NCBI RefSeq assembly: GCF_051014445.1
Contig: NC_135136.1
Coordinates: forward strand, 28,910,001-28,974,000
Reading direction: 5' to 3'
DNA from: Colletes latitarsis
Taxonomy: Eukaryota; Arthropoda; Insecta; Hymenoptera; Colletidae
DNA length: 64,000 nucleotides
A program made the position numbers and the translations under genes. Of this stretch, positions 45,546-58,991 are shown in pieces. The notes under the pieces were generated by a model. The model searched no databases. It worked only from the letters and a program-made list of their open reading frames with translations, and was not told where the DNA came from. Within the stretch, counting starts at the first letter, position 1; each line of letters starts with the position of its first letter.

Positions 45546-48279
45546 AAGCTGTTTTTCTCGAAACTACATTTTTCGGCACTGCGTAGACGATAACATGAAA
45601 ACTACTCAAGATAACAACATCAAATTTATACAGTGTCTTTAGAACTGGTTTGTCTATAGCATGAACTAGGACAATTGCGATATATGCAATACTTTTTCTT
45701 TTATTAACAAAAAAGCAACCTAATATATGAAAATATTCAGTATTTTTTCGTAAAATAGCTGCCATTATGCCATTTTTTGTTTTTTTCAAAAGATACTTGT
45801 TCGTGCTATAATCAAGCTTATCTATATTAAGAACATCTTTGGTTTTTGGATTTTGGAAAACTTGTTCGCAAGATATCACCTACGCAGTCGGGCGCCGTTC
45901 GTAAAAATTGTTGTTCGTTGATCAACGAAAACAGCGTAATCAATAGATATTATGCGTTGTAAAAATTCGTAAATATAGTTAAATATATAATAAATATATT
46001 CACAAAACCCGGTATTAATCGCTCTTTAATAGCCCGCAAAAAAAAATGATAAAGAAACGTGTATTTTTCTTGCCTATAAAGTAGAATGGACCCTTAATAT
46101 TCGTACCTCCATTAGCGACCTCTTGCTTATTCCCTTTGAAGCAATAACAGGAAGAATATGTCTTACAAAGGTTATGAATATTATTCTTACAAGTATATTA
46201 TTTGTCATCTCTTTTGTCAGTACGTTTATTTCTGAGTAAATTAACGTGTAAGTTGGGACTTCGCCGTTTGCATAAAAGTTGACGTAATAAGATAAGGTTA
46301 CGAAAGATTAACAAAAATATTAACCTTGAAAACACGAAATTCATAATAAAAATATATTGTACGAATTCACGTAGTGATATACCCAAACTGGAAATATGCA
46401 AAGAATCATAAAATAGAAAAGAAACGTTCCTTTTTTTCATTATATTACTGATTATTCGTGATTGGAAATATGTTATATTGTAGACGAACGTGTACCAGTT
46501 TTGGGACAATTCACTATTTGGTGGTTGCAATATAAGTAAAGTAAATAAGTAATTTTTTTAATATTATTAATTCATATTCTTTAATATTAAAGTTGATTAT
46601 TTTTCTTAGTCATTGTTAATTTTTGAAAAGGAATCGACATAAATATTGTACATTATTTGTAGAAAATAAAAATAGTAAACCGAAAAAGAAACAAAAATCA
46701 TGGATAGTATTATGCTTTAATTTAGAGAGAAATAAATAATTTTATAAATCATCTAACGATTCGACCAATTTATAATGTTTTTCAAATCAATTCATTAAGT
46801 CGTCCTAATAATAATTGTCATACTCTTGAAATAGAGTATCAGCAAGACTGAAAGAGTAAATGAGTAAGTGAAGTGAAGGAGTAAGTCATACAAAAAATGC
46901 TGCTTTTTTCTAATATTTGTCTTTCATAATGTATTTTCTGTTTATATTCTTTCTCGAGGTTGGATTAGATGTAAAAAGGACAATAAAATCTCATGGCAGA
47001 GTGGGACAAATTTTATTTACAAATGGCGAATAAAAATTTATTATTCATTGGTAAACTAGATTTCTTCCACGAATTCGTTTGCCTGGACGTTGGTTTAAGA
47101 AATCTGGTAATGGATTTAAAATTGGAAAATGGAAAATTAATTTACAAATAAATTCGTAACATTCAAAAATTTTTATTCGTTATTCGTGAATAAAGAATTA
47201 AATTAATTCTTATATGGTGAGCTCGATATGACCAACCAATATACAGTTCTTCGAACAAATTCAACTTATGCATTCGCCTGAGAAAAAGAAAGGAAAAAAA
47301 CTGTGATGGTTGTAAAACGGTTAGCAAATGTAAAAAATGAGAAACTTACGTGAATTGTAAATGATCGTGTGTGAAAAAAATTTATTGATAAATAATCCAA
47401 TGTATGTAAAAAATATCCTATACAAAAGTTTCTGGAGAAAGATAAGATGTTAATTTATCTTATAAGCGATGCTTCTTTTCTCATAGAAAATGGTTGGGAC
47501 GTCATCAAATTAATATGGATTTCAAAGTTAGTTATGTCCTACACACGTATGTGCAAAACGGATGGATATTATACTGCGCAAGTTGAAGTAGGTGAAGGTA
47601 ATAAGGGTAATAGACGTTAGAAATGACTAGCGTGCATATTTAAAAGTGTGTCTAAGACAAGTAAAAACGAGTGAAATGAATTGTTACCACGCTATCTTAC
47701 GTTTCGAAGCAAATTTTAAACTCTTGTCGAAAAATAGGTAAGCAAACCAGAATTTCTATAGGAAAAAATGATTATTGCGTGTTACTTTTGCAAACAAAAA
47801 TATAAAAATTTGTTTATCCTATAATATTGGGCGATACGAGTTTTATAAACACTGTACATTTTAGATAAATATTGTGTCTTTTAATATATTAAATGATATA
47901 CTATTATAATTAAATATATCTATATTAAAAAATTAATCACGTTCATAACTAAATAATTAAATACACAAATAATGCAGTACATTACCTAGTTAAATTTTGT
48001 TTTTAAATTGATACTAAATAAAACAGCTTTCTCTCTTAAAGAAAGCCAGGCAAAGTTTCTCAAATTAAACGTGTCGTGTAATCTTCTAGAATTATTAAAT
48101 CTGCACAAAGTAACTCTGACTGAACACTCAGACTACGAAGTTTATATTCGCCTTTTCAAAAATCGTTTTCCATTATTTAATCATACTCCAGACTGAAACT
48201 TAAACACTGTCTCGCCCGTCGTCATTAATACAAGGCAAAGCTTCTACCTTCTGCTTTAATAATTCCCTGGCTCGAGCTA
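45546..48279. other. Long AT-rich spacer
   Basis: A small palindrome TTCGTTGATCAACGAA is near 45915. ORFs on the minus strand at 45490-45879 and 46198-46530 begin with GTG/TTG and show no domain. Nothing else recognised. Confidence 0.5.
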
Positions 48280-48590
48280 CCGCAATGCGGGCACCAGTCA
48301 ACAGTCAGAATTTTCCCTGCTCACCGAAGGAACAGCCACCCTTAAGTCGATTTACTTCGCCAGATATAACCGTCTCTCGCGTCCGCATTGCAGTTACGTA
48401 TGCAGTGAGTTTGAAACCGAACCACCGTGAAACGCGAATCACAATCTCAATAGGGCTGCTCGATGCAGAACATCCACCTAACTCTATTCCTCTCGTAATT
48501 AACGTGACCCAACATTCAAAAACACAGAAAAACACACGCCACATTTCCAACGCGAAACTATCATTCGTTAAACATGCTGTCACAAATGTT
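48280..48590. other. CpG-dense island, small
   Basis: A + strand ORF from ATG at 48285 (103 codons) and a 92-codon antisense ORF coexist. No domain in either, and the + ORF is basic without signal peptide. Coding not supported. Confidence 0.3.
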
Positions 48591-48682
48591 AGTTAATTAT
48601 CAAAATGTCAAAATAATGTATATTGTAGGATTTAACGAAGAGAATTTATTTGAGGAACATTAATTGAACATACACATAATTA

Positions 48683-49840
48683 TACAGGGTGTTCGGCCAC
48701 TCCTGGGAAAAATTTTAATAGGAGATTCTAGTGTATCAATTTGTTGATGGAGGCTTCGTTAAAAAGTTATTAACAATTAAATTCAAAAATTTCAAATCAT
48801 TATGAAAAAATTATTCTTGGTTACGGGGCTGAATTCCAATCATTTTTGGTGAATACACATACCCCCCAAAATTCTACCCACTTTCGAGAAAAAAATTCGA
48901 GTAGGTACTAAAATTTTTAGACGAAATTAAAAAATTTCAAATCATACTAAAAAAATTATATTTAGTTACAGGGGGCAATTACAATCGTTTTTGGTCAACA
49001 GACATACCCTCGAAATCCTAACCACTTTCGAGAAAAAAATTCCTTACCAAAAATATCATTTCTGGTAAAAAATGTTACCCCGAAATTTCGTGCAAATCTT
49101 TAAAACGTCATAACTTCTAAACGGATGAGACGATTTTAATGTTTAAAAAAGCAAACTACGCGCATTTTAGTGTAGAATATGTACAAATCGTAAAAATATT
49201 CGAAATATTGGTCCTTGACCCCGCAAAATGAGAAAAACCCCATAAAAATGGTTCAATATTGGAACAGCCATAACTCCTACAATAGTGAATATATTTCAAT
49301 GAAACTTTGAAGAGAAGTAGAGCTCATGGGTACCTACGAAAAAGTATTAGGCAACTTTTCTGTAGAGCGTCAAACAAAATTATTAAAAATAAAAAACGAA
49401 TTTTTAAGAAAAATCGACATGGGGTGCTGTCTAAATTTTTCGGCGAAAAAAAAAATTTCAAATCGTTCTGGAAAAATTATTTTCGGTTTCGGGGGTCAAT
49501 TACAATCATTTTTGAAGAATAGACATATCCCCGAAATCCTACCCAGTTTCTAGAAAAAAATTCGAGGTGTGAAGTTTTTCGACGGAAAAAAAAAATTTCA
49601 AATCATTCTAGAAAAATTATTTTTGGTTCGGGGGTCAATTACAATCATTTTTGGTGAATAGACATACCCCCGAAATCTTGCGCATTTTCGAGAAAAAAAT
49701 TCAGTACGGACGAAATTTTAAACGTTAATAATTTTTTAACGAAGCCTCCATCATCAAATTAGTATTCTTGATTTTCGTCTTATTTTGACCTCTAGAATCC
49801 CCCATTAAAATTTTACCCAGGGGTGGCCGAACACTCTGTA
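48683..49840 (+). mobile_element. CAGGGTGTTCGGCC-family element, copy E
   Basis: TATA-CAGGGTGTTCGGCC to GGCCGAACACTCTG-TATA, 1158 bp, the longest copy owing to one additional module (three on the right side). The recurring ORF on the + strand is interrupted by a TGA near 49307. Confidence 0.85.
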
Positions 49841-50689
49841 TACTCCTTGTTGTCTCGCTGTCCCTGGTTATCCATTCCTTTACGAACAAAACACTTCCAA
49901 CCCTTTTGCACATAAATTAACATTTATAAAACTATAGCGCAATATAAATATTCAATAGAAATCTCCTACAATATGATCATGTTTAGACAAGAAAACATAC
50001 TACTTTAAACTCCGAAAATCTATAGAAAAGTTAGACAGCTTGAGTGAAAATTTAAAACGTGAAAATAATTATCAAATAAGAGAATCCCTAATATCATCGA
50101 AAACTTTTTTTAGAAGAAAAAAAACGTGTAATGTTTAACGTAGGAAATGAAGTATCAGTTATCCAAACACGACAGTTTTAAACACAGTATTAAAGGTGTA
50201 CGAAAATTGTTTAGAAAAGAAGGTATGTAATTAACGCCCAATATCTGTTTATCGTGCAATACAAATTTAATTTTCGAAGGAAAAAAGTTTTTCCATATTC
50301 GACACAGGAAAGTAAAACACGAACCAAAAGAAATTAAAAAGAGTACAATTTTACAACTATACAAAATGGAAATATAACAGATTAATTGACGTATACTGCG
50401 TACAAACGAAGTATGTTGCTTCAAGTTCAAGTACAAGCTTCTAATAAGATTCCTAGATAAAAGTTTCAATCTTCATGAGGTCACAATGGCGATCCTGGAT
50501 TCGATTTTCTTTAGATATCGAACATAACATAAAAGAATCTTTTTATTATGGAATATTAAATATTTACAACAGATCTCTTCTGCAATTTTGTAACACAAGG
50601 TTTCGAATCGCGTGTCTTTCAAAGATGATCTATTATATGATTGGAACAGACGTTTCGTACGATTCGATCCAATACATTGTTACATACTT
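49841..50689. other. AT-rich spacer
   Basis: Nothing supported; the minus-strand 104-codon ORF at 50155-50469 starts with TTG and is low-complexity hydrophobic. Confidence 0.5.
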
Positions 50690-51250
50690 AGCGTATCCGG
50701 CATTGCAGACCCGGCGATCGTGCGTGCCGCGCGGTCAGACCTAGCCAGCAATTTCAGTTCAGAATCCTCGAACTCCGTAGCTAGAAGTTCAGAGTTCACC
50801 CGCGGCACAATGAACCGTTCATCGATGCCCCGAAGCGGTCCGCGCTCCGCTGCCCCCTCGAGTTCGAAATAACGGCGCGTCAATGGAGCTGTTGTAACCT
50901 CGTGAGACTCAGGCGTGGATTTCTTCCCCGTGGGAGAATAAAAAATCGAGGCAAAAGGGGGTACGAGGCGCGCGAGCCACGAAACCGGGGCAAGAAACGA
51001 AGGTGGACGCTAATAGAAGTCGATTCCCACCCGCTGCGCGTCCTACGGAATCAGAACCGTGTTACGCCAGACTATTCATAACATTTACAATCGGACCGCC
51101 ACGGTATTGTGGACCAATGACGAAGCACAGTTCTGGGATGACCCCCCGCGGGACTGGACATTGCGCTCGAATTATCTCTAACCTAACTGCACGACATTAG
51201 TATTAGTTTTATCACGGAGCTCTGGGCGTCCCGTCAAATTATTTGTTCCC
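50690..51250. other. CpG-dense island
   Basis: CpG-rich with overlapping + strand ORFs (86 and 65 codons) and an antisense one. A Ser-rich frame (SSESSNSVARSSEF, near 50760) is notable but has no known domain. Confidence 0.35.
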
Positions 51251-51609
51251 CGAACATCCGTACACTTTAGTCGTTCGTATGTCGATTAAAATTTGGACAA
51301 TATTCGAGCACCATTTGAATTCTCAAATAGTGAACTTCCTTTACTGAACCTGAAACTATTGTCGTGTATTAGTTCAAGGTTTTCTTTGATCCGAATTTCA
51401 ATATTGTGCATTAATTAAATTATAGACTTGACAAGATATTGACGAGAAAACTGAACAATGATATACAAAGCACAACTTCGTTTAAAATGTGTTTATTATT
51501 TTTAATTTTCGTTACGAAGTATTGTGTTCGTTTAACAATATTAATTCTTGTCTTCAATTTATCTATTAAAATAATTTTAACGGAGCATAATTTAAAAAAT
51601 GTATACATA

Positions 51610-52642
51610 TACAGGGTGTTCAGCTACCTCTGGGAAAAATTTTAATGGAAGATTGTAGACGCCAAAATAAGACGAAAATCAAGAATACCAATTTGTTGAT
51701 GGAGGCTTCGTTAAAAAGTTATTAACGTTTAAAGTTCCGTCCGTACTGAATTTTTTTCTCAGAAATGCGTAGGATTTCGGGGGTACGTGTATTCACCAAA
51801 AATTGTTGTATTTGACCCCAGAATCTAGAAATAATTTTTTTAGAACGATTCAAAATTTTTTTTTTTGCCGAGAAATTTAGGCACCTACCCCCTTATCGAT
51901 TTTTCTTAAAAATTAGATTCCCATTTTTAATAAATTTGTTTGACGCTGTACGGAAATTTTGTCTAATACTTTTTTGTAGGTATTCATGAGCTCTACTTCA
52001 GAAAAAAATTTCAATAAGATACCTTTACTATTGTAGGAGTTATGACCGTTTGAAAATTAGACCAGTTTTACGGGGTTTTTTTCACTTGACGGGGTCAAGG
52101 AACAACTTTTCCAACATTGTTAGAATTTCTACATATTCTTCACAAAAATACGCGTTGTTTGCCGTTTGAAACATTAAAATCGTCCTATCCGTTCAGGAGT
52201 TATGACATTTTAAAGATTTGCATGTAATTTCAGGGAAGCATTTCTGGCCTCACATTAGATTTTCGGTAAGGAATTTTTTTCTCGAAAATGCGTAGGAATT
52301 CGGGAATATGTATAATGACCAGAAATGATTGTAATCGACCCTTGCAACCAAAAATAATTTTTCTAGAACAATTTGAAAAATTTTTTTTTCACCGAATAAT
52401 TTCTGCACCTATCCGAATTTTTTACTCGAAAGTAGGTACGATTCCGGGGATATGTGTATTCACCAAAAATGATTGTAATTGATCTCCGCAACCAAAAATA
52501 ATTTTTTCAGAATGATTTGAAATTTTTTAATAACTTTTTAACGAAGCCCCAGTCAAGAAATTGATATTCTTGATTTTCGTCTTATTTTAGCCTCTAGAAT
52601 TTCCCATTAAAATTTTTCCCAGGGGTGGCCGAACACCCTGTA
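51610..52642 (-). mobile_element. CAGGGTGTTCGGCC-family element, copy F
   Basis: TATA-CAGGGTGTTCAGCT at the left, GGCCGAACACCCTG-TATA at the right, 1033 bp. The minus-strand small ORF carries stops, so it is not maintained in this copy. Confidence 0.85.
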
Positions 52643-54920
52643 TATACATTGCGATTATTTTTAAATATTGTACTCCATTAAAATTATTTTAATACATAAA
52701 TTAGAGACAAGAAGTAATATTATTTTAAGAATGCTCACTGATCTAACTTCGATAATGCTTTTGCATTTTCTATTGCAGAATTTTATGGAACGTCCAAGTC
52801 AGTAATTGATAATATAACTGTGTTTTCTATAAGCACATGGTAAAATTAATTCAACGATTTTGTCGCTTGTTTCTATCGGAACGTTTCATAATTTTCATGC
52901 CAGATCTCTGTTTGATCTGTATCGAGCAGCATAAATACTTAGTATCTACTATAAAATTTGTCGATACTCCCAACAGTCTGTATTATTGAAGTTTTTATTT
53001 ACTGTTGAAAATTGACGTTTGCTTTATTTATTTTTAATAAAATATACGTCTGTATTAGTTGATAAAGATGTGTGTCGAAAATCATATTCACGTTCGCCAT
53101 ATAATATTTTATCACTTCGAGAAAAGATGAGAAGACGTTGAACGTCGAATCGCATTGAGACTATGTGAATTTTACAGTTAATCGTTATACTAAAGAAGCC
53201 CTTTTCTAGTTTCTCTATGGTTTCGATGTTGAAACGAAGGGAGGATACAATTCTATAATTGGTGCTTGAAAAGGTCGTGAGATAGTTTTTTTGGAAAAGA
53301 AAGTGGTATGAAAGTGGAAGGATGATCAGGGCTAAGGGGTAGTCTTGGAAAGAAAAAATCGAGATCGATGCAAGGGTGACTGATCGTTAATTTTGTATCA
53401 ACCCAATACGTTCACTTTTAACTTAAAAATGTTAACCATTTTCCTCGAACTCTCTTCAACAACAGGAGATTGAATACATAGCATCGATAGATGTTTTAAG
53501 ATTTGATCTGATAGTGCTATATTAGGCCAAAAATTCGCATGGCTGAATACGCGAGTACGTGACCTAATAAATCGAATAATGAGATACGTGAAATCCGATA
53601 CGGATGATCATGGATTCGTCAGGTGAGATTGGATAGAGAAAATTTCAGCTTTGTACGTTCCGATACAGATGATTCTGAACTCCTAAATACAATAGCCTCA
53701 GGATTCATGGAATGTACAATGCAAATAACTTCAAACTCATGGCATTCACCAAAAATCACAATAAGTCTCGAGGAACACAGTATCGATGACTCCTGGTCCA
53801 AGGGATTCTATAGAGGCCCAGACATCAGCTGCGAGAGCTACCCTATTAGATATCCTTGACACGAGTTAAACTTCTAAGACCTAAAGATCTCCTGGATACC
53901 TTTGATATCGCTAAAGCTTCTGGGACCTCTAAGACTCTCCAGTACCTCTAAGATCTCGAAGACCCTAAGAACCAAGCTTCCTAAAATCTCTAACATTAGT
54001 TTCACCATTGTGTCGTCGATATCTTGTTTAATGGACGCTTAAATACATAAACCTATATTAACTTCTCTTTCTCTCCGAACTCTTAAAGAAAGATTCAACA
54101 ACAGTTTAATTTCTGTATTGTATTTTTGAACGATTAGATGTACGATACATTTAATTTTAAAGATCACTTTGATTTACTTTAAATAAAACGAAACTTTCTG
54201 ATGTTTCGATAAAAAGTTTCTCACGGAAAGTCGGTGTCCAGTATGGACTTACGCGAACAAGATAAATGACTGCAAGGCTCTCTGCAATGATTCGTGCAAC
54301 GTTTATCAAAAATGCGGCACGACAAGCTCATAAAGTTAACGACAAAAGTAGCAGGACATGCACGCTCTAAAACAATCTTGCAGTCTAATACAGGACAACC
54401 ATAGAAACTGTCTAGTTTATAACGTCGACTCTATAAACCTTCGACTTCACGGCGTCGGTGTGACTTCATCGCGCGCATGTAACTATCTCGACTACACGAT
54501 AGAACTGACCGGAAGTGAACAAGCGCCGTGCATCTTCTGAAGTCTGTAGCGAACGATCCCAGAAAAGGGAACGCTAGAAAATGATCAAATTTTTGGTAGT
54601 TCAAATCCTTTCAGAGGTCCTAAGAAATTGTATAAATACAACTGCGTTTACAGAAAGTGTAATTAGAAGGTAATTGAAAATTGTTGACTATAAATGGTTG
54701 TGATAGTTGGTTCCATACATAAAGTTGATTATCTATACAATACGTATACTATGGTATGAACATCTTGAAAAAAAGAAGTTGGCAACAAATGAAGATTGTG
54801 AGCTTGGTAGTATAACGAAATACATAGACCGGAAAAAGCGTGTGAGAGTATGGAGAGTGTAACTGAGAGAGAATTATTAACGATTACTTTATAATACCAC
54901 CCAATGTATCTAAAAATATA
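52643..54920. other. AT-rich spacer
   Basis: At 53860-54000 phrases like CTAAGACCTCTAAGATCTC recur in degenerate form, a decayed short tandem repeat. A 78-codon + ORF at 53623-53859 has no recognisable motif. Confidence 0.45.
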
Positions 54921-55326
54921 TGAGCCGTTTATTTTGAAAGTGGCGTAAGTCCATTTATGTTCGAATCGAGATATTGAAGGGTTTGCATTGGATTAAATTT
55001 AAAAATATGGGTAACAGATGACAGTAGAATAATGTTTTTGGATCTTTAAGAGTGTCAAATTTATCATCCCAATTAGCATAATTAACATTATTTAAGAAAT
55101 AATATGTTTTTGATGGCTATGTTTGGACTTACGCCACTTTCAAAATAAACTTTTTCATCACTTCATTAACCAGCAAATTTTCGTGTTACAAAATCTTAAT
55201 GATTTTAAATATGTTAGTAACAAGTTGCTTCAGAATGAAACGATCATGTAAAAATGTAACTATTAAGGTAGCTAACTCGATTTTTTTGGAAAATGGACTT
55301 ACGCCACTTTCAAAATAAACGGTTCA
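54921..55326. mobile_element. MITE with TGAACCGTTTATTTTG termini
   Basis: TATA, then TGAGCCGTTTATTTTGAAAG at the left; CTTTCAAAATAAACGGTTCA, then TATA, at the right. The arms are inverted for about 40 bp (GTGGCGTAAGTCCATTT). A third, internal inverted copy (GGACTTACGCCACTTTC) lies near 55130. TA-type target, superfamily open. 406 bp. Confidence 0.75.
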
Positions 55327-55384
55327 TATATCTTTACGTGTTAAATACTTGTTTGACCAATATTCACCACAGTTACCAGAAATA

Positions 55385-55800
55385 TCAATTAATAGTTACA
55401 GGAAGTGATAAACGAAGAAAGTACTTGAAATTCCATGTAGGATCAAGATGAAGTCCTAAGCTTATGAAGTCGGATGAATGGGATCGTACGAGAAGAAAAA
55501 TTGGAAGTAGTCTACCTAAAATGTAGGACGAGTCAATAAGGAAGGAAGATTTAAAGGGATTTAACTCAAGACTGTCCGTCAAAAACCAATTTGAGATCCT
55601 GGCGCTCCTTGTTTGCGAACGGCAGTTTCAACATCGGATAAGTCGAAAGATAAAAATACTTAGACATTATCTGCGTACATATACACACACGATTATTCGC
55701 AAACATTAAGATCAGCTACATATATATATCGAATAACAGCAGCCCGAGTATAGATCCTTGCGTGACATGAAATGGTGTAAGTAGATGAAAATAAGACTCA
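55385..55800 (-). pseudogene. Non-LTR retrotransposon reverse-transcriptase fossil (Jockey/R1-like)
   Basis: On the minus strand from about 55775, VTQGSILGLLLFDIYM matches the RT motif QGSILGP.LF..Y (QGSILG at 55743-55760). Then RVCI and YADN (55667-55678) match the catalytic YADD box with the last Asp changed. SDVETAVRKQGAP follows, then SLELNPFKSSFL and LGLHLDPTWNFKY (in the ORF 55385-55582), the usual L.LN..K and LGV.LD..L.F. motifs. Several frameshifts and a stop separate these pieces. Only the palm and thumb part remains; inactive. Confidence 0.6.
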
Positions 55801-56110
55801 TTAACATTAATATGGCTTGGTGAATGTGATTTGTGAAATGAGAAATTCCTGAACACTTTGTAATACATTTTTGGAATTTCTAGCGGCATACGATATTTTT
55901 ATTTAGAGTTTCTTATATAACGTATTGACATATAATGATAATAATAAAAAAAACAGTGTCTAGAAACCATAAAACTAAAAATTATAAAAAAGGAGATACT
56001 ATAAGGAAGATTATAAAACAGTGATCACTCAAAGAACGAAGAAACTCAAAGAAGAATTATTATGGTTTAGTAATTACATGTAGAAAAAATAGCGTTATAA
56101 GAAGGCAATA

Positions 56111-57002
56111 TACAGGGTGTTTGGCCACCTTTGGGAAAAATTTTAATGGGAGATTCTAGAGATCAAAATAAGACGAAAATTAAGAATACCAATTTGTTGA
56201 TAAAAGCTTCGTTAAAAAGTTATTAACGTTTAAAGTTCCATACCGACCGGAAAATTTTTCGGGGGAAAAAAAGATTTTAAATTGTTCTAGAAAAAATGTT
56301 TTTAGCTGCGGAGGTTAATTACAATCATTTTTCGTGAATAGACATACCCCCAAAATCCTACGCATTTTCGAGAAAAAAATTCCTTACCGAAAATATAATA
56401 TGTGGCCGGAAATGTTTACCCGAAATTTCATGCGCATCTTTAAAACACCATAACTCCTGAACGGATTTAACGATTTTAATGATTCACAATGCAATCGACG
56501 CGTATTTCGTCGAAGAATATGTAGAAATTGCAAAACTATTCGAAACGTTGTTTCTTAAACTCGCAAAGTGCGAAAAACTCCATAAAAATGGTCCAATTTT
56601 CAAACGACCATAACTCCTACAATAGTAAATATATTTCATTGAAATTTTGGGGGGAATTAGAGTTCATGGATGCCTACAAAAAAGTATTAAACAACATTTC
56701 CGTACAGCGTCAAACAAGTTTATTAAAAATGAAAAACGAATTTTTAAGAAAAATCGACAGGGGCTAGATGCAAAAAGTTATTTTTAGTTACAAGTCAAAT
56801 TTTTGGTCATTAGACATACCCTCGAAATCCTACTCACTTTCGAGAAAAGAATTCGAGTAGGCGAACAAATTTCATTAATAATTTTGTTAATAACTTTTGA
56901 ACGAAGTTTTTATCAACAAATTGGTGTTCTTGATTTTGGTCTTATTTTGGCCTCTAGAATCTCTCATTAAAATTTTTCCCAGAGGTGGCGGAATAGCCTG
57001 TA
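56111..57002 (+). mobile_element. CAGGGTGTTCGGCC-family element, copy G, internally shortened
   Basis: TATA-CAGGGTGTTTGGCC to GGTGGCGGAATAGCCTG-TATA, 892 bp; one internal module is shortened. The ORF is open on the + strand with ATG at 56588 (MVQFSNDHNSYNSKYISLKF) to 56767. Confidence 0.8.
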
Positions 57003-57361
57003 TATCTTTTAGAGGACTCGCGTGACTATTATGGGGTTTAGTCAAAATAGTTGTTTCGGCATGACTGTTATGAAAGTGCAGTAATGATTCTTAAAATGAA
57101 CATCACTCTGGGTTTAGCACGTTCATTTTTCGTACAGTGGAAGCAAATTTCGACACCAACGCATGTTTATACAGGGTGATATCGTTGAACCTTGGAATTG
57201 CCTTTATATTTTCCCGGCTATTTATTGAAACTGTGAACATTGTGACATTCTACGACAAACCAATCATTTTGGACACGCAATGTTACCACATTTTTATCAG
57301 CTAATATCACAACAAAACCACCGTTCATTCCATTTTAAAAGGATTAAAACAATACTTCTTT

Positions 57362-57812
57362 CCGGAAAATCCCTAAATATGTATTAATATAAATTTACAA
57401 ATTATCTAACATTGAAACATGTTTATTGTAATTATTTATTATAATTTAGTCAGAATTTAATGCACCTGATGGTACTATTACATTATCAAATCATTCAATA
57501 ATTTAACGTGGTAAATAGCATATGTTTAAGAATATCTTTTTAGAGTTAATAAGCTGCGGTCTTTAAATTCCAGTTGGCAAGATCTGAAAATTCCTAAATC
57601 TGTATTAGTAAAAATTTATAAATTATCTAACATTGAAACAACTTTATTGTAATTATTTATTTTAATTTAGTCAGAATTTACTGATGATACATGTTAATTA
57701 ATTATGTTACTAAATTATTAAATAATTTAACGTAGTAGATAGCATATTTATTAAAATATCATTCTAGAGTTAAGAAGTTGTGGTTTTTAAATGCCAGTTG
57801 GCGAGATCTGAC
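57362..57812. repeat. Tandem duplication, period 222 bp
   Basis: TAAATATGTATTAAT at 57373 and TAAATCTGTATTAGT at 57595 begin units that share TTATCTAACATTGAAACA, TTTAGTCAGAATTTA, AATAATTTAACGT and CCAGTTGGC(A/G)AGATCTG. The second unit runs directly into the CpG island at 57800. Confidence 0.8.
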
Positions 57813-58800
57813 GAAGAAGCCAAGCGCGCCGGGCGGCTTTTCACAAAGCATTGTGTTTCACGCTTCGCTGGACTCGAAGGTGGATCCCCCCGAGTTGGTA
57901 AGAGTAGTAACGTTCAATTTACGAATCACGTCTTGGGTGCTCATTTTAAGAATCATTACCGCGTCTCTGTACATTTGAGCCTCCCGTCCGAGCGAAACAT
58001 CCTAAGCTCGTTCGCAGCTTCGCGTCCAACAATACCCAACGCGGAATCTCTTGAATAACAAATTACACGCGACGCGAACAATCGAACACCGCGGGACGCG
58101 AGCTTGCCGACAATTATCTCGCTGGAAAGTCTGGTGCGTGCTCGCGAGGACGACAAGGCGGAGATTGCAGAATCGCCTAGAATGCAGATCCACCGTCGCT
58201 GCGGCGTTTTCTACGTGCCGACAATCCGCGACGTTCTGCAGAGGCTCGCATTTCTGGTTTTGCCTGCCTTTACACCCATGCATCGTCCTGCGTTATGCGC
58301 CTCAGTCGTCGTTCGAGCTCCCTCCCTCCCCTCCCCCCGTCTCTTTTTCCCCAACTCCCCCGCTGTCCCTCACTCTGCCATATGTTCTCTTTCCTCCTCC
58401 ACCTACTTTTACCCCCTTCGTTACTCTCTCGTTTTTCTCTTTCTCTTCCACGGGACGGCCTGTCGTTTCGCAAGGATGCACATATCGCTTTATCTCGAGC
58501 TGCATTTAATTCACGTAGGTAGGGACTAGGAAGAAGAGCACGTGCATAACCCAGTCACTTTCAAAGGTTGGGCGTTCGAATGGTTTGCGAAACGCAGGAG
58601 CATACCTGCTTCTCTCATTTTTTCGCCTCCGCTCCGCGCCGCCGCGCGGAGTACACGCGTCTACGACGGCTCGTAAATCGCGATAAAGTTAAGTAATTCC
58701 AGGATCGAAAGTCCGCCGACGTGACGCAACGGGGAGTTTTGACGACCGTCGCGCACGCTCCGATTCTGTTTCAGAGGCAACGATGAGCGTGTAACGGGAC
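57813..58800. other. CpG-dense island with polypyrimidine tract
   Basis: About 1 kb, CpG-rich; + strand pyrimidine tract at about 58320-58450 (CTCCCTCCCCTCCCCCC). ORFs of 152 and 141 codons on + and up to 93 on - all overlap, and Pro/Ser-rich frames reflect the C/T tract. No domain. Confidence 0.45.
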
Positions 58801-58991
58801 TTCACGTGTCACTTGTAAAAAATTGAAACTCGCGAAACGAAAGTGAATAGTATCACTTAATACGAAGTTGCGTACAACTATTGTCTCGGTCGTAGCTTGT
58901 GCCGTAGCTAAAACGAGGAACGGACAGAGTAACGTTACGCAGACCTTGAGTTTGAAATACAGAACTGCACTTTATATGGGCGGAGGGTTTA

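Noticed and set aside
45490..45879. 129-codon minus-strand ORF
   Set aside because: Starts with GTG, partly within the 171-bp tandem repeat, no recognisable domain.
46198..46530. 110-codon minus-strand ORF
   Set aside because: TTG start, AT-rich hydrophobic translation, no motif.
48285..48596. 103-codon ATG-initiated ORF
   Set aside because: No domain, antisense ORF equally open, inside a CpG island.
58051..58529. 152- and 141-codon ORFs
   Set aside because: Low-complexity Pro/Ser translation of a pyrimidine tract, two frames open together, no domain.
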